A DNA stretch of 64,000 bases from Lysobacter arenosi (GTDB lineage: Bacteria; Pseudomonadota; Gammaproteobacteria; Xanthomonadales; Xanthomonadaceae): NCBI RefSeq assembly GCF_016613475.2, contig NZ_CP071517.1, positions 3,715,001 to 3,779,000 of the forward strand, given 5' to 3'. Positions 24,780 to 33,677 of this stretch are shown here, one piece after another. Both the position numbers and the translations under genes were made by a program. Under the pieces are notes generated by a model that was not told where the DNA came from, made no database searches, and was given only the letters and a program-made list of their open reading frames with translations. The first letter of the stretch is position 1; each line of letters opens with the position of its first letter.

Positions 24780-26966
24780 ATGAGCCCCGCAGAGTCCGCG
24801 ATCAGCACGCATCCCGCCATCGTCCTCGATGACGCGGATGTGCCGGACTATGTGCGCGAACTGGAAAACGCAGCCGAGTACCTGCCCGAGCCGCAGCGCC
24901 ACAGCCTGCGCCGGGCCTGGGCGATCGGCGCCGCCGCGCACGCCGGGCAGACCCGCAAATCCGGCGAGCCGTACATCACCCATCCGGTGGCGGTGGCCAA
25001 GGTCCTGGCCGACCAGGGTCTGGACGTCGAAACCCTGATCGCGGCGATCCTGCACGACACCATCGAAGACACACCGCTGACCCGCGACGGCCTGGCCAGC
25101 GAGTTCGGCGAAACCGTGGCCGAACTGGTCGACGGCGTCACCAAGCTCGACAAGCTGCAGTTCCGCGACCGCCAGGAGGCGACCGCGGAAAGCTTCCGCA
25201 AGATGCTGCTGGCGATGTCGCGCGACCTGCGCGTGATCCTGATCAAGCTCGCCGACCGCCTGCACAACATGCGCACGCTTGGCGCGCAGAGCATGGAGGC
25301 GCGTCACCGCATCGCCCGCGAGACGCTGGAGATCTACGCGCCGATCGCCCAGCGCCTGGGCATGAACCTGATCAAGGCCGAGCTGCAGGACCTGGGCTTC
25401 CGTGCGCTGCATCCGTGGCGGCACGCGGTCATCGAAAAACGCCTGCGTACGCAGCCGGTCGTGCGCCGCGAATCGCTGGTGCAGATCGAGGCGCAGCTGG
25501 CGCAGCGACTGGCCAAGGAGCGCGTCCCGCACCGACTGGTCAGTCGCGTCAAATCGCCGTGGAGCATCTACACCAAGATGCGCTCGGAGCACAAAACCTT
25601 CGCCCAGGTGATGGACGTGTTCGGCTTCCGCGTCGTCGTGCGCACGGTGCCGGACTGCTATCACGCGCTGGGCGTGGTTCATGCGGCGTACAAGCCACTG
25701 GACTCGCGCTTCCGCGACTTCATCGCGATTCCGAAGGCCAACGGCTATCAGTCGCTGCACACGGTACTGTTCGGCCCGTATGGCTCACCGATCGAAGTGC
25801 AGATCCGCACCGAGGAGATGGACCTGATCGCCGAGCGAGGCATCGCCGCGCACTGGTCCTACAAGCACGGCGGCGACGGCCCCAGCAGCGCGCAGAGCCG
25901 CGCCCACAGCTGGATCGCCAACCTGGTCGAGTCGCAGCGCTCGACCGGTTCGTCGCTGGAGTTCCTCGAGAACGTCAAGGTCGACCTGTTCCCGGACGAG
26001 GTTTACCTGTTCACGCCCAAGGGCGACATCATGTCGCTGCCGCGCAACTCGACCGCGCTCGACTTCGCCTACGCGGTGCACACCGATGTCGGCAACCGCG
26101 CCGTGGCCGCGCGCGTGGACGGCAAGCTGGTGCCGCTGCGCACGCGCCTGGCCAGCGGCCAGCGCGTGGAGATCATCACCGCCAAGTCGTCCTCGCCGAA
26201 GCCGCAGTGGCTCGAGTTCGTCGTCTCGGGCAAGGCGCGCACTTCGATCCGCCAGCAGCTCAAACAGCTGGAGCACGAGGACGCGGTACAGCTGGGCCAT
26301 CGCATGCTCGACCGCGCGCTGGAGGCACTGGGCATCTCGCTCGACCGCGTTCCGGCCGTGCGCATGGAAGCCTACCTGGGCGAGTTCCGCTACCCGCGCC
26401 TGGAAGCGCTGCTGGCCGACATCGCCCTGGGCAACCGCATGCCGCAGCAGGTTGCGCAGGCGCTGGCGCGCGAGACGCCGGGCAAGGCGCTGCGATCGAA
26501 GGACCTGCCGTTGCAGCCGCTGTCGCAGGACAAGATCCTGATCACCGGCGCCGAGCGTGGCGTGATCAGCTTCGCCAACTGCTGCCTGCCGATTCCCGGC
26601 GACGAGATCATGGGGTACCACACCGCCGGCAAGGGCATCGTGGTGCACCGGCTCGACTGCCCGAACGTGGCCGACTACCGCAAGTCGCCCGATCGCTGGG
26701 TGCCGATCGGCTGGGACCGCCAGGTCAGCGGCGATTTTGCCGCGGCGCTGCGCATCGAGGTCGACAACCGGCCCGGCTCGCTGGCGCAGGTCGCGGCGGC
26801 CATCGCCGAAGCCGAATCGAACATCGACCGCGTCGAATACCTCGACCGCGATGCGAACGTGGCGGTGATGCGCTTTGCCATCGAAGTCAGCGGTCGTCGC
26901 CACCTGGCCGACGTCATGCGACGCGTGCGGCGGCTGGGCGTGGTGCTGGGCGTGCAGCGGATGTAG
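24780..26966 (+). CDS. spoT: Bifunctional (p)ppGpp synthetase/hydrolase SpoT
   Basis: Makes and degrades the stringent-response alarmone (p)ppGpp. The 728-residue protein has the domain order HD hydrolase (about 45-195), synthetase (about 245-365), TGS (about 395-455), helical and zinc-finger-like parts, and ACT (about 650-725). The hydrolase keeps HDTIEDT and the KLADRLHNMRTL helix, so it should be active. The synthetase has SRVKSPWSIYTKM, the FRDFIAIPKANGYQSLHT segment and EVQIRTEEMD. An intact HD site marks it as SpoT rather than RelA. It follows rpoZ and precedes ridA, as in many gammaproteobacteria. Confidence 0.96.
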   Translation: MSPAESAISTHPAIVLDDADVPDYVRELENAAEYLPEPQRHSLRRAWAIGAAAHAGQTRKSGEPYITHPVAVAKVLADQGLDVETLIAAILHDTIEDTPLTRDGLASEFGETVAELVDGVTKLDKLQFRDRQEATAESFRKMLLAMSRDLRVILIKLADRLHNMRTLGAQSMEARHRIARETLEIYAPIAQRLGMNLIKAELQDLGFRALHPWRHAVIEKRLRTQPVVRRESLVQIEAQLAQRLAKERVPHRLVSRVKSPWSIYTKMRSEHKTFAQVMDVFGFRVVVRTVPDCYHALGVVHAAYKPLDSRFRDFIAIPKANGYQSLHTVLFGPYGSPIEVQIRTEEMDLIAERGIAAHWSYKHGGDGPSSAQSRAHSWIANLVESQRSTGSSLEFLENVKVDLFPDEVYLFTPKGDIMSLPRNSTALDFAYAVHTDVGNRAVAARVDGKLVPLRTRLASGQRVEIITAKSSSPKPQWLEFVVSGKARTSIRQQLKQLEHEDAVQLGHRMLDRALEALGISLDRVPAVRMEAYLGEFRYPRLEALLADIALGNRMPQQVAQALARETPGKALRSKDLPLQPLSQDKILITGAERGVISFANCCLPIPGDEIMGYHTAGKGIVVHRLDCPNVADYRKSPDRWVPIGWDRQVSGDFAAALRIEVDNRPGSLAQVAAAIAEAESNIDRVEYLDRDANVAVMRFAIEVSGRRHLADVMRRVRRLGVVLGVQRM

Positions 26967-27014
26967 CGGCCTGTTGTTGCTAGCATTGGCCTCTGACTTC
27001 CCGAGAGCCACTCC

Positions 27015-27398
27015 ATGTCCCGCCAGATCATCCACACCGACAAGGCCCCGGCCGCCATTGGCCCGTACTCGCAGGCCGTGCGCGCCGGCGATACCGTCTA
27101 CCTGTCCGGGCAGATCCCGCTTGATCCGGGCACCGGCCTGCTGGTCGAAGGCGACATCAGCACCCAGGCACGTCGCGCGTTCGAGAACCTCAAGGCCGTG
27201 TGCGAAGCCGCCGGCGGTTCGCTGTCCGATGTCGTTCGTCTTGGCCTGTACCTGACCGACCTTGGCAACTTCGCCGCGGTCAACGCGGTGATGAGCGAGT
27301 TCTTCAAGGCGCCGTATCCGGCGCGTTCGACGATCGAAGTGTCGGGCCTGCCGCGCGGCGCCGGCTTCGAAGTCGATGCGGTGATGTTTCTGGATTGA
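27015..27398 (+). CDS. ridA: RidA family 2-iminobutanoate/2-iminopropanoate deaminase
   Basis: Hydrolyses reactive enamine/imine intermediates released by PLP enzymes, protecting other PLP enzymes from damage. The 127-residue product shows the YjgF/RidA pattern: [29 protein letters not shown], and the C-terminal [16 protein letters not shown], which contains the catalytic Arg of the family. The ATG at 27015 follows spoT by 48 bases. The spoT-ridA adjacency is common. Length and motifs match archetypal RidA rather than the Rid2-7 subgroups. Confidence 0.95.
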   Translation: MSRQIIHTDKAPAAIGPYSQAVRAGDTVYLSGQIPLDPGTGLLVEGDISTQARRAFENLKAVCEAAGGSLSDVVRLGLYLTDLGNFAAVNAVMSEFFKAPYPARSTIEVSGLPRGAGFEVDAVMFLD

Positions 27399-27408
27399 TC
27401 GGGAAAAC

Positions 27409-27439
27409 ACCGTCATTCCCGCAGTGCGGGGATGACGGT
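27409..27439. repeat. Hairpin between ridA and an AraC gene (REP-like, bidirectional terminator)
   Basis: A long inverted repeat (accgtcattcccgc / gcggggatgacggt) sits in the 49-base gap between two convergent genes. Its core resembles the hairpin at about 62019-62038 (atccccgcgaaggcggggat). It may end transcription from both sides. Confidence 0.6.
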
Positions 27440-27447
27440 GGGATGGC

Positions 27448-28485
27448 TCAGCCCTGCGCGCGCATCTCGCGCGGCGCCACGCCCGTCCAGCGCTTGAACG
27501 CGCGACGGAATTCGCGCGCGTCCTTGAAGCCGACCGCCGCGCCGACGTTGGCGATGCTCAGCTTCTGATCGCTCAACATGGCCCGCGCCGATTCGCTGCG
27601 CACCCGGTCATGCAATTCGCTGAAGCTGGTCTGCGCCGCCTGCAGCTGGCGGCGCAGCGTGCGCTCGGTCAGATGCAACGCCGCGGCGATGTCGACCAGG
27701 CGCGGGTTGTCGGCCAAACGCTGCAACAGCAGGCGCTCCACCACGGCCACGATCTCGCTGCGTGGCTGTCCTGCCGGCATCTGTTCGTCGCATAGCGCCA
27801 ACACGCGCTGGGCACTGGCGGGGTTGCCGGCCGGCATGGCCGTCCCCAGCCATCGCGCATCGATGACCACGCGATTGCGCGGGCAATCGAAACGCACTTC
27901 GCAGTCGAACACGCGCGCATAGTCAACGGCGTAGTCCGGGGCCGGGTAGGCCAGCTCAAGCACTGTCGGCCGGAAGTCCGCGCCGAGCAGGCCGCGGCAC
28001 AGCATCAGGCAGCTGGCGAACAACTCCTCGCACAGGAACGGCTCCAGCTCCGGGTCCGGAGTGCGCATGCTGGCGACCATGCCAAGGCCTTCGCCGCCGT
28101 CGACGTCGAGCTCCAGTTCCATCATCGCGCCGGTGATCGGCGCGTAATGGACGCCGAGCTGCAACGCTTCGGCGAAGCGTGGCGCAGTCAGCATGGCCAG
28201 GCCCAGCAGGCCGAAATGGCCGATGTTCTGGCGCTCGCCCAGGACCAGGCCCGGCCCGCGGATGGGCAGGTTGCGCACCGCGCGACGGATGATCTGACAG
28301 GTCTGGCGATAGGACAGATAAACCGGGGTTTCGCCGTCGAACTCGGCCGGGCCCAGGCGCAGGCCGGCGAACCAGGCCTCGCAGCCGATGCCGGATTCAG
28401 CGGCCATGGCGACGAGGCCGGCAACGATGCCGCTCTTGATGTTGGCCACGCTCTGGCGCGGGTCGTCGTGGTCGATTGGTTGCAT
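27448..28485 (-). CDS. AraC-family regulator (arabinose-binding-domain type)
   Basis: A 345-residue regulator with a long N-terminal domain of the AraC-binding type found in OruR/ArgR-like proteins (about residues 25-210; RGPGLVLGERQNIGHFGLLG) and a C-terminal double helix-turn-helix (about 235-340; IAAALHLTERTLRRQLQAA and ANVGAAVGFKDAREFRRAFK). It is divergent from the beta-helix lipoprotein/cytochrome/TonB-receptor set, with about 170 bases between the starts, and is the obvious candidate to control it. The effector is unknown. Confidence 0.9.
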   Translation of the reverse strand: MQPIDHDDPRQSVANIKSGIVAGLVAMAAESGIGCEAWFAGLRLGPAEFDGETPVYLSYRQTCQIIRRAVRNLPIRGPGLVLGERQNIGHFGLLGLAMLTAPRFAEALQLGVHYAPITGAMMELELDVDGGEGLGMVASMRTPDPELEPFLCEELFASCLMLCRGLLGADFRPTVLELAYPAPDYAVDYARVFDCEVRFDCPRNRVVIDARWLGTAMPAGNPASAQRVLALCDEQMPAGQPRSEIVAVVERLLLQRLADNPRLVDIAAALHLTERTLRRQLQAAQTSFSELHDRVRSESARAMLSDQKLSIANVGAAVGFKDAREFRRAFKRWTGVAPREMRAQG

Positions 28486-28655
28486 ACGCTTGCGTAGCTT
28501 GTCCGGTTTGCCCCCCTGAGTATGCCGGGTTTGCCCTCCACCGGCGTCCTCCGAAGGTCACAGACTGCGTTTTACTTCTTCCCCCTGCGCCATGCGGGCC
28601 GGGAAGGCCACCGGGGCGACCGGGATTGTCTGGAACGGGGACGGACGCAAACCTT

Positions 28656-29909
28656 ATGAAGCGCATCACTCTCGGCATCGCGATCGCGGTTGGCGTGGCC
28701 AGCCTGGCTGGCTGCCAGAAGCAGGAGGCCGCGGCCCCGGTCGCCGACGCCAACTACCAGAAGGTGCTGATCGGCCGCCTGCTCGATGCCAAGGCCGGCG
28801 ACGTGATCGAGATACCGGCCGGCCGCTTCTCCTTCGACCGCAGCCTGAGCCTGCGCGTGGACGGCGTGACCATTCGCGGCGCCGGCATGGACAAGACCAT
28901 CCTCAGCTTCAAGGGCCAGAAGGCCGGTGCCGAAGGCCTGCTGGTCAACGCGGGCAACTTCACCCTGGAAAACCTCGCCATCGAGGACAGCAAGGGCGAT
29001 GGCCTGAAGATCAACGAAGGCGAGAACATCACCATCCGCGGCGTGCGCGTGGAATGGACCGGCGGTCCCAAGACCAGCAATGGCGCCTACGGCATCTACC
29101 CGGTGCAGACGACCAACGTGCTGATCGAGGACTCGGTCGCGATCGGCGCCTCCGACGCCGGCATCTACGTGGGCCAGTCGAAGAATGTCGTGGTGCGGCG
29201 CAACCGCGCCGAGCGCAACGTTGCCGGCATCGAGATCGAGAACACGATCGGCGCCGACGTCTACGAGAACACCGCCACCGACAACACCGGCGGCATTCTC
29301 GTGTTCAACATGCCCAACCTGCCGCAGCCGGGCCACACCACCCGCGTCTACCGCAACAAGGTGATCGCCAACAACACCGGCAACTTCGCCGCCAAGGGCG
29401 CGGCCGTGGCCAGCGTGCCGGCCGGCTCGGGCGTGGTGATCAACTCCAACGACAAGGTCGAGATCTTCGACAACGACATCGCCGACAACCAGACGGCGAA
29501 CGTGATCATCTCCAGCTACTTCTCCACCGGCTACATGACCGAGAAGGGCGTGGCCAAGGCCTTCGATCCGTATCCGGAAGAGATCGCCATCCATGGCAAC
29601 CGCTTCAAGGGCGGCGGCGACAAGCCCGACGGTCTCGACCTGAAGGCGCTGCGCGTGGCGATGTTCGGCCTCAGCGGCCGCCTGCCTGACGTGCTGTGGG
29701 ACGGATACGTCAACACCGCGCGCCCCGGCGGCGCGCAGGTCTGCATCGACAATGGCGCCGCGGAAACGCTCAACGCCGACGGCCCGAACAAGTACAAGAA
29801 CCCGAGCCTGGTCACCGCCGCGGTGCGCTGCAAGCTGCCGCCGTTGCCGGTGGTAACGATTCCGGCCGACGGCGGTGCCGCTGCGACGAAGGCGGCTCCG
29901 ACGGCATGA
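28656..29909 (+). CDS. Parallel beta-helix repeat lipoprotein (TIGR03805-like)
   Basis: A 417-residue exported protein with a lipobox (ASLAGC, Cys20). The body is a right-handed parallel beta-helix of NosD/pectate-lyase type: repeating short strands such as VTIRGAGMDKTILSF, FTLENLAIEDSKGDGLKI, NVLIEDSVAIGASDAGIYV and VVVRRNRAERNVAGIEI. No clear polysaccharide-lyase catalytic set can be seen. The C-terminal part (WDGYVNTARPGGAQVCIDN) leaves two cysteines. Its stop overlaps the start of the diheme cytochrome gene by four bases, and the two families are known to occur together. Function is unknown; the lipoprotein anchor suggests the periplasm or outer membrane. Confidence 0.85.
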   Translation: MKRITLGIAIAVGVASLAGCQKQEAAAPVADANYQKVLIGRLLDAKAGDVIEIPAGRFSFDRSLSLRVDGVTIRGAGMDKTILSFKGQKAGAEGLLVNAGNFTLENLAIEDSKGDGLKINEGENITIRGVRVEWTGGPKTSNGAYGIYPVQTTNVLIEDSVAIGASDAGIYVGQSKNVVVRRNRAERNVAGIEIENTIGADVYENTATDNTGGILVFNMPNLPQPGHTTRVYRNKVIANNTGNFAAKGAAVASVPAGSGVVINSNDKVEIFDNDIADNQTANVIISSYFSTGYMTEKGVAKAFDPYPEEIAIHGNRFKGGGDKPDGLDLKALRVAMFGLSGRLPDVLWDGYVNTARPGGAQVCIDNGAAETLNADGPNKYKNPSLVTAAVRCKLPPLPVVTIPADGGAAATKAAPTA

Positions 29910-31078
29910 AGCAACTGTTCGTGATCGGCGCGGCCGTGATGCTGGCCGCGATGTCGCTGGTGGGATGCAAGCGCAGCCACGAGCCGGTGCAGTTCCATGC
30001 GACCGGCCACCCGGAAAACCTCAGCGACTGGCACGTGCTGTCGGTCGCCGACGGCCACCTGCGCATGAACGAGGGCGTCGAACCGTACGCCCTCAACAGC
30101 GCGTTGTTCAGCGATTACGCACATAAGCTGCGCACGCTGTGGCTGCCACCGGGAACCAAGGCCACGTACCAGGATTACGAAGCCTTCGACTTCCCGGTCG
30201 GTACGATCATCAGCAAGACTTTCTATTACCCGCGTGCAGAAAATATCAATGGTGGGGGCGACTCGGTGCTGCGCGTGGCCGAGACGCCGGCGGAAAGCCG
30301 CGATGGCCTGGACCTGTCCAAGGTCCGCCTGATCGAGACGCGCCTGCTGGTGCGCCGCGAGAAGGGCTGGGTGGCGATGGCCTACGTGTGGAACGCGCAG
30401 CAGACCGAGGCGGTGCTGGCCCGTGCCGGCGACTCCATTGCGATGACGCTGCAAAAGCCGGACGGCAGCGGCAAGCAGGACTTCAGCTACATGGTGCCGG
30501 ACGAGAACCAGTGCGCCGGCTGCCATTCCACCAACAACACCACGCGCGAGCTGCATCCGATCGGCCCGAAGGCGCGCCATCTCAATCGCGACGATCCCTG
30601 GCACCCGGGCAGCAACCAGCTCGCGCGCATGGTGTCGCTCGGTCGCCTGCAGGGCCTGCCGATGTCGGGCGTGCCGCGCAATGCGCGCTTCGACGACACC
30701 TCCGCCGCGCTCGGCGACCGTGCGCGTGCCTACCTCGACGTCAATTGCGGCCACTGCCATAACCCCAAGGGTCCGGCCGACACGTCCGGTCTCTGGCTCG
30801 ACGCGGGCACCACCGATTCGCGTCGCCTGGGGCTGTGCAAGCCGCCGGTTGCGGCCGGGCAGGGCACGGGCGACCACATGTTCGACATCGTCCCGGGCCG
30901 ACCGGACGATTCGATCCTCGTCTATCGCATGGACAGCCTCGATCCGGGTGCGATGATGCCCGAGCTCGGTCGGGGAACCGTGCACGAGGAAGGCGTTGCC
31001 CTGATGCGTGACTGGATCGGCGCATGGTTGGGCAGTTGCGCCGATACGGAGCAGAACGTCGCGATGCAGTCGCGATGA
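29906..31078 (+). CDS. SO2930-family diheme c-type cytochrome lipoprotein (TIGR03806-like)
   Basis: A 390-residue exported protein with a lipobox (MSLVGC, Cys21) and two covalent-heme motifs, CAGCH near residue 203 and CGHCH near 281. The N-terminal part (LNSALFSDYAHKLRTLWLPPG, FDFPVGTIISKTFYYP) and the MMPELGR segment near the C-terminus, which may provide a Met heme ligand, are typical of the SO2930/HNE_0200 family. It overlaps the beta-helix gene by ATGA, so their translation is coupled. Such proteins are assumed to do periplasmic electron transfer; the donor, acceptor and substrate are unknown. The TonB receptor follows after 96 bases. Confidence 0.9.
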   Translation: MKQLFVIGAAVMLAAMSLVGCKRSHEPVQFHATGHPENLSDWHVLSVADGHLRMNEGVEPYALNSALFSDYAHKLRTLWLPPGTKATYQDYEAFDFPVGTIISKTFYYPRAENINGGGDSVLRVAETPAESRDGLDLSKVRLIETRLLVRREKGWVAMAYVWNAQQTEAVLARAGDSIAMTLQKPDGSGKQDFSYMVPDENQCAGCHSTNNTTRELHPIGPKARHLNRDDPWHPGSNQLARMVSLGRLQGLPMSGVPRNARFDDTSAALGDRARAYLDVNCGHCHNPKGPADTSGLWLDAGTTDSRRLGLCKPPVAAGQGTGDHMFDIVPGRPDDSILVYRMDSLDPGAMMPELGRGTVHEEGVALMRDWIGAWLGSCADTEQNVAMQSR

Positions 31079-31174
31079 TGCAATCGTTGTGAAGTAACCA
31101 CTTGCCGAGCGGTCCGGTCGAACATGGGCCGCCGGTGCCAAAACAACAAGAAAGTCATTGGGAGGGGAGTTCCG

Positions 31175-33598
31175 ATGTCGCCACGCAAGAGCAGGCTCGC
31201 AATCAGTCTGGGCCGCGCACTGTCAGGTCTGGCATTCACCGCGGCGATGCCGCTGGCCATGGCGCAGACCGCCGACGCACCGGCGCCGGTCAGCGCCACG
31301 CAGCTGGACACCATCACCGTTACCGCGCAGAGCCGCGAGCAGGAACTGCAGGACGTGCCGATCGCGCTGCAGGTCGTCACCGAGCAGCTGCTCGAGGACG
31401 TCGCTGCCGAGGACCTCGGTGACATCGACAGCTTCGTCCCCGGCCTGCAGATCAACAGCCTGCAGCCGACCCAGCCGAGCTTCCAGCTGCGCGGCATCGC
31501 CACCGACGACTTCGGCATCGGTACAGATCCGGCTGTCGGCGTGTATGTCGACGGCGTCTACGCCGGTCGCGGCGGCGGCGTGCTGCTGCCGTTCACCGAC
31601 CTGCAGCGCATCGAAGTGCTCAAGGGCCCGCAGGGCACGCTGTTCGGCCGCAATACCGCGGCCGGCGCGATCGCGATCATCACCACCCGCCCCGAAGACC
31701 AGAACGGCGCGCGCGCCAAGCTGCGCCTGGGCAACGACAACAAGCAGTACTTCGAGGGCATGGCGAACATCGCCGTGAGCGAGGACTCTGCGTTCCGCTT
31801 CAACGGCATCTTCAACCACAGCGACGGCTGGATCCAGGATTCGGTCACCGGCGAGGACCTTGCGCCGGAGAACAACTGGGCCACGCGTGCTTCGTTCCAG
31901 ACCAAGTTCGGCGACAGCACCCGTGCCTGGATCACCTGGGACCATGAGAGCCTCGACCAACTCGGCCAGGCCACCACCGGCGTGGTGCCGATCCCGGCAT
32001 TGCCGATGCTGCCGACCGCACCGGCCGACCCGTCGCAGTTCCTCGATCCGCTGAAGATTGCGACCGCGACCGATGCGCAGGGCAACGCCGAGACGCGCGA
32101 GTTCGATGGCGTGACGTTGATCGTCGACCACAACTTCGGCTGGGGCAGCCTGACCTCGACTTCGGCCTGGCACCAGTACGACTCGCTCAACCGCGTCGAG
32201 GAAGACGGCACCAACCTCAGCTACCTCTACGTCGATTCGACCAACACCGAGAGCAACGAGAACTTCTACCAGGAGTTCAAGTTCACCGGCAGCACCGACC
32301 GCGTGGACTGGTCGGCCGGCGTCAGCTACTTCCAGGAAGAGGCCGACCAGACCAGCGAGGTCAACGCGCTGACCGACTCGATCGACACCATCGCCAACAA
32401 CATGGGCCTCGCCCCGGGTGGCCTGTTCGGTCCGATCACCCAGGTCGCCAACATGTTCGGCATTCCGGTCGACCTGACCGGCCTGCCGTGGAACGAGAAG
32501 TTCGTCAACACGCTCGACACCAAGGCGTACGCCGCGTTCGGCGACGCCACCTGGCACGTCAACGACAAGCTCAACCTGACCGCCGGCCTGCGTTACACGC
32601 GCGACGAGAAGGACTTCACCTGGTTCAACGACCACCGCAGCGCGCCGCAGCTGGACTCCCAGCTCAACCTGCTCGATGCGATCGGTTTCTTCGATGCGAT
32701 CGGCCTGCCGAAGGAGATGTTCATCTTCGACGTCGCCTTCATCGATCCGCCGGCGATGATCAACAAGGGCGTGCTCAACCGCGCCAAGAAGTCGTGGGAC
32801 GACTGGAGTCCGCGCTTCGTCGCCGACTACCACTTCGCCGAGAACCTGATGGGCTTCGCCTCGCTGGCCAAGGGTTACAAGGCCGGCGGTTTCAACGCAC
32901 TGCAGATCGGCAGCGAGTTCGAGAACGAAGACGTCTGGAACTTCGAGACCGGCATCAAGCAGTCGTTCCCGGACCAGCGCCTGGCCTACAACGTCTCGGC
33001 GTTCTACTACGTCTACGACAACCGCCAGGCCGTCACACTGGACATGACCACGGCGATTCCGCGCTTCGTGGTCAACACCTCCGACCAGGAAGCCTACGGC
33101 GTCGACTTCGACGTGCGCTGGCAGGCCACCGACGGACTCGGCTTCGACTTCAACGCCGAGTACCTGGATTCGACCTACAAGTCGTACATCAATCCGCAGG
33201 GTGTCGACCTGGCGGGCGAACCCAGCGGCGCGCCGAAGTGGTCGTTCGCCGCCGGTGCCAACTACGTGTGGCACCTGGGCGATGCCGGTGACATGCGCGC
33301 GTCGCTGCGCCACTCCTATGTCGGCGAATGCCGCAGCAACGACGAGTCCGCCAGCTTGCTCGGCTGCGGCACCGGTGCCGGCGCGATCGACATCGGCGAG
33401 GCGCAGAACCTCACCGACGTGCGCCTGGGCTGGACCTCGGCCAACGGCCACTGGGGTTGGGCGCTGTACGGCAACAACGTGTTCGACAACCAGTACGTCA
33501 ACTCGCTGGGCACCTACGGCATGACCGTGCTCGGCACCGTTGGCGCGCGCATGACCCAGCCGCGCCAGTACGGCCTGGAAGTCAGCGCGAAGTTCTGA
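31175..33598 (+). CDS. TonB-dependent receptor
   Basis: An outer-membrane active-transport protein of 807 residues. It has a signal peptide (SGLAFTAAMPLAMAQ), a TonB box (LDTITVTAQ), a plug domain (SFQLRGIATDDFG, AVGVYVDGVYAGR, EVLKGPQGTLFGRNTAAGAI) and a 22-strand-type barrel ending in SAKF, with the usual terminal Phe. A strong ribosome site (ggaggggag, 31161-31169) stands 5 bases before the ATG. It closes the beta-helix/cytochrome group and is followed by a terminator. A large extracellular insertion near residues 370-450 and a Cys pair (GECRSNDESASLLGC) near 715-730 lie in outer loops. The ligand is unknown; the receptor resembles the oxidative-substrate or steroid-type family rather than a siderophore receptor, which is only an impression. 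Confidence 0.92.
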   Translation: MSPRKSRLAISLGRALSGLAFTAAMPLAMAQTADAPAPVSATQLDTITVTAQSREQELQDVPIALQVVTEQLLEDVAAEDLGDIDSFVPGLQINSLQPTQPSFQLRGIATDDFGIGTDPAVGVYVDGVYAGRGGGVLLPFTDLQRIEVLKGPQGTLFGRNTAAGAIAIITTRPEDQNGARAKLRLGNDNKQYFEGMANIAVSEDSAFRFNGIFNHSDGWIQDSVTGEDLAPENNWATRASFQTKFGDSTRAWITWDHESLDQLGQATTGVVPIPALPMLPTAPADPSQFLDPLKIATATDAQGNAETREFDGVTLIVDHNFGWGSLTSTSAWHQYDSLNRVEEDGTNLSYLYVDSTNTESNENFYQEFKFTGSTDRVDWSAGVSYFQEEADQTSEVNALTDSIDTIANNMGLAPGGLFGPITQVANMFGIPVDLTGLPWNEKFVNTLDTKAYAAFGDATWHVNDKLNLTAGLRYTRDEKDFTWFNDHRSAPQLDSQLNLLDAIGFFDAIGLPKEMFIFDVAFIDPPAMINKGVLNRAKKSWDDWSPRFVADYHFAENLMGFASLAKGYKAGGFNALQIGSEFENEDVWNFETGIKQSFPDQRLAYNVSAFYYVYDNRQAVTLDMTTAIPRFVVNTSDQEAYGVDFDVRWQATDGLGFDFNAEYLDSTYKSYINPQGVDLAGEPSGAPKWSFAAGANYVWHLGDAGDMRASLRHSYVGECRSNDESASLLGCGTGAGAIDIGEAQNLTDVRLGWTSANGHWGWALYGNNVFDNQYVNSLGTYGMTVLGTVGARMTQPRQYGLEVSAKF

Positions 33599-33620
33599 CC
33601 GGGAGGCAGGGCCTCCACCG

Positions 33621-33652
33621 ACCCCGGCACATCGTGCCGGGGTTCAGGTTTT
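33621..33652 (+). terminator. Terminator after the TonB receptor
   Basis: A 10-bp perfect stem (accccggcac / gtgccggggt) with loop atc is followed by tcaggtttt. It separates the receptor group from recG. Confidence 0.8.
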
Positions 33653-33677
33653 GCGGCGATCCGGGCATCCTTGGCGG

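Noticed and set aside
25785..27416. Long minus-strand frame over spoT and ridA
   Set aside because: Antisense shadow with no family resemblance; spoT and ridA are clear on the plus strand.
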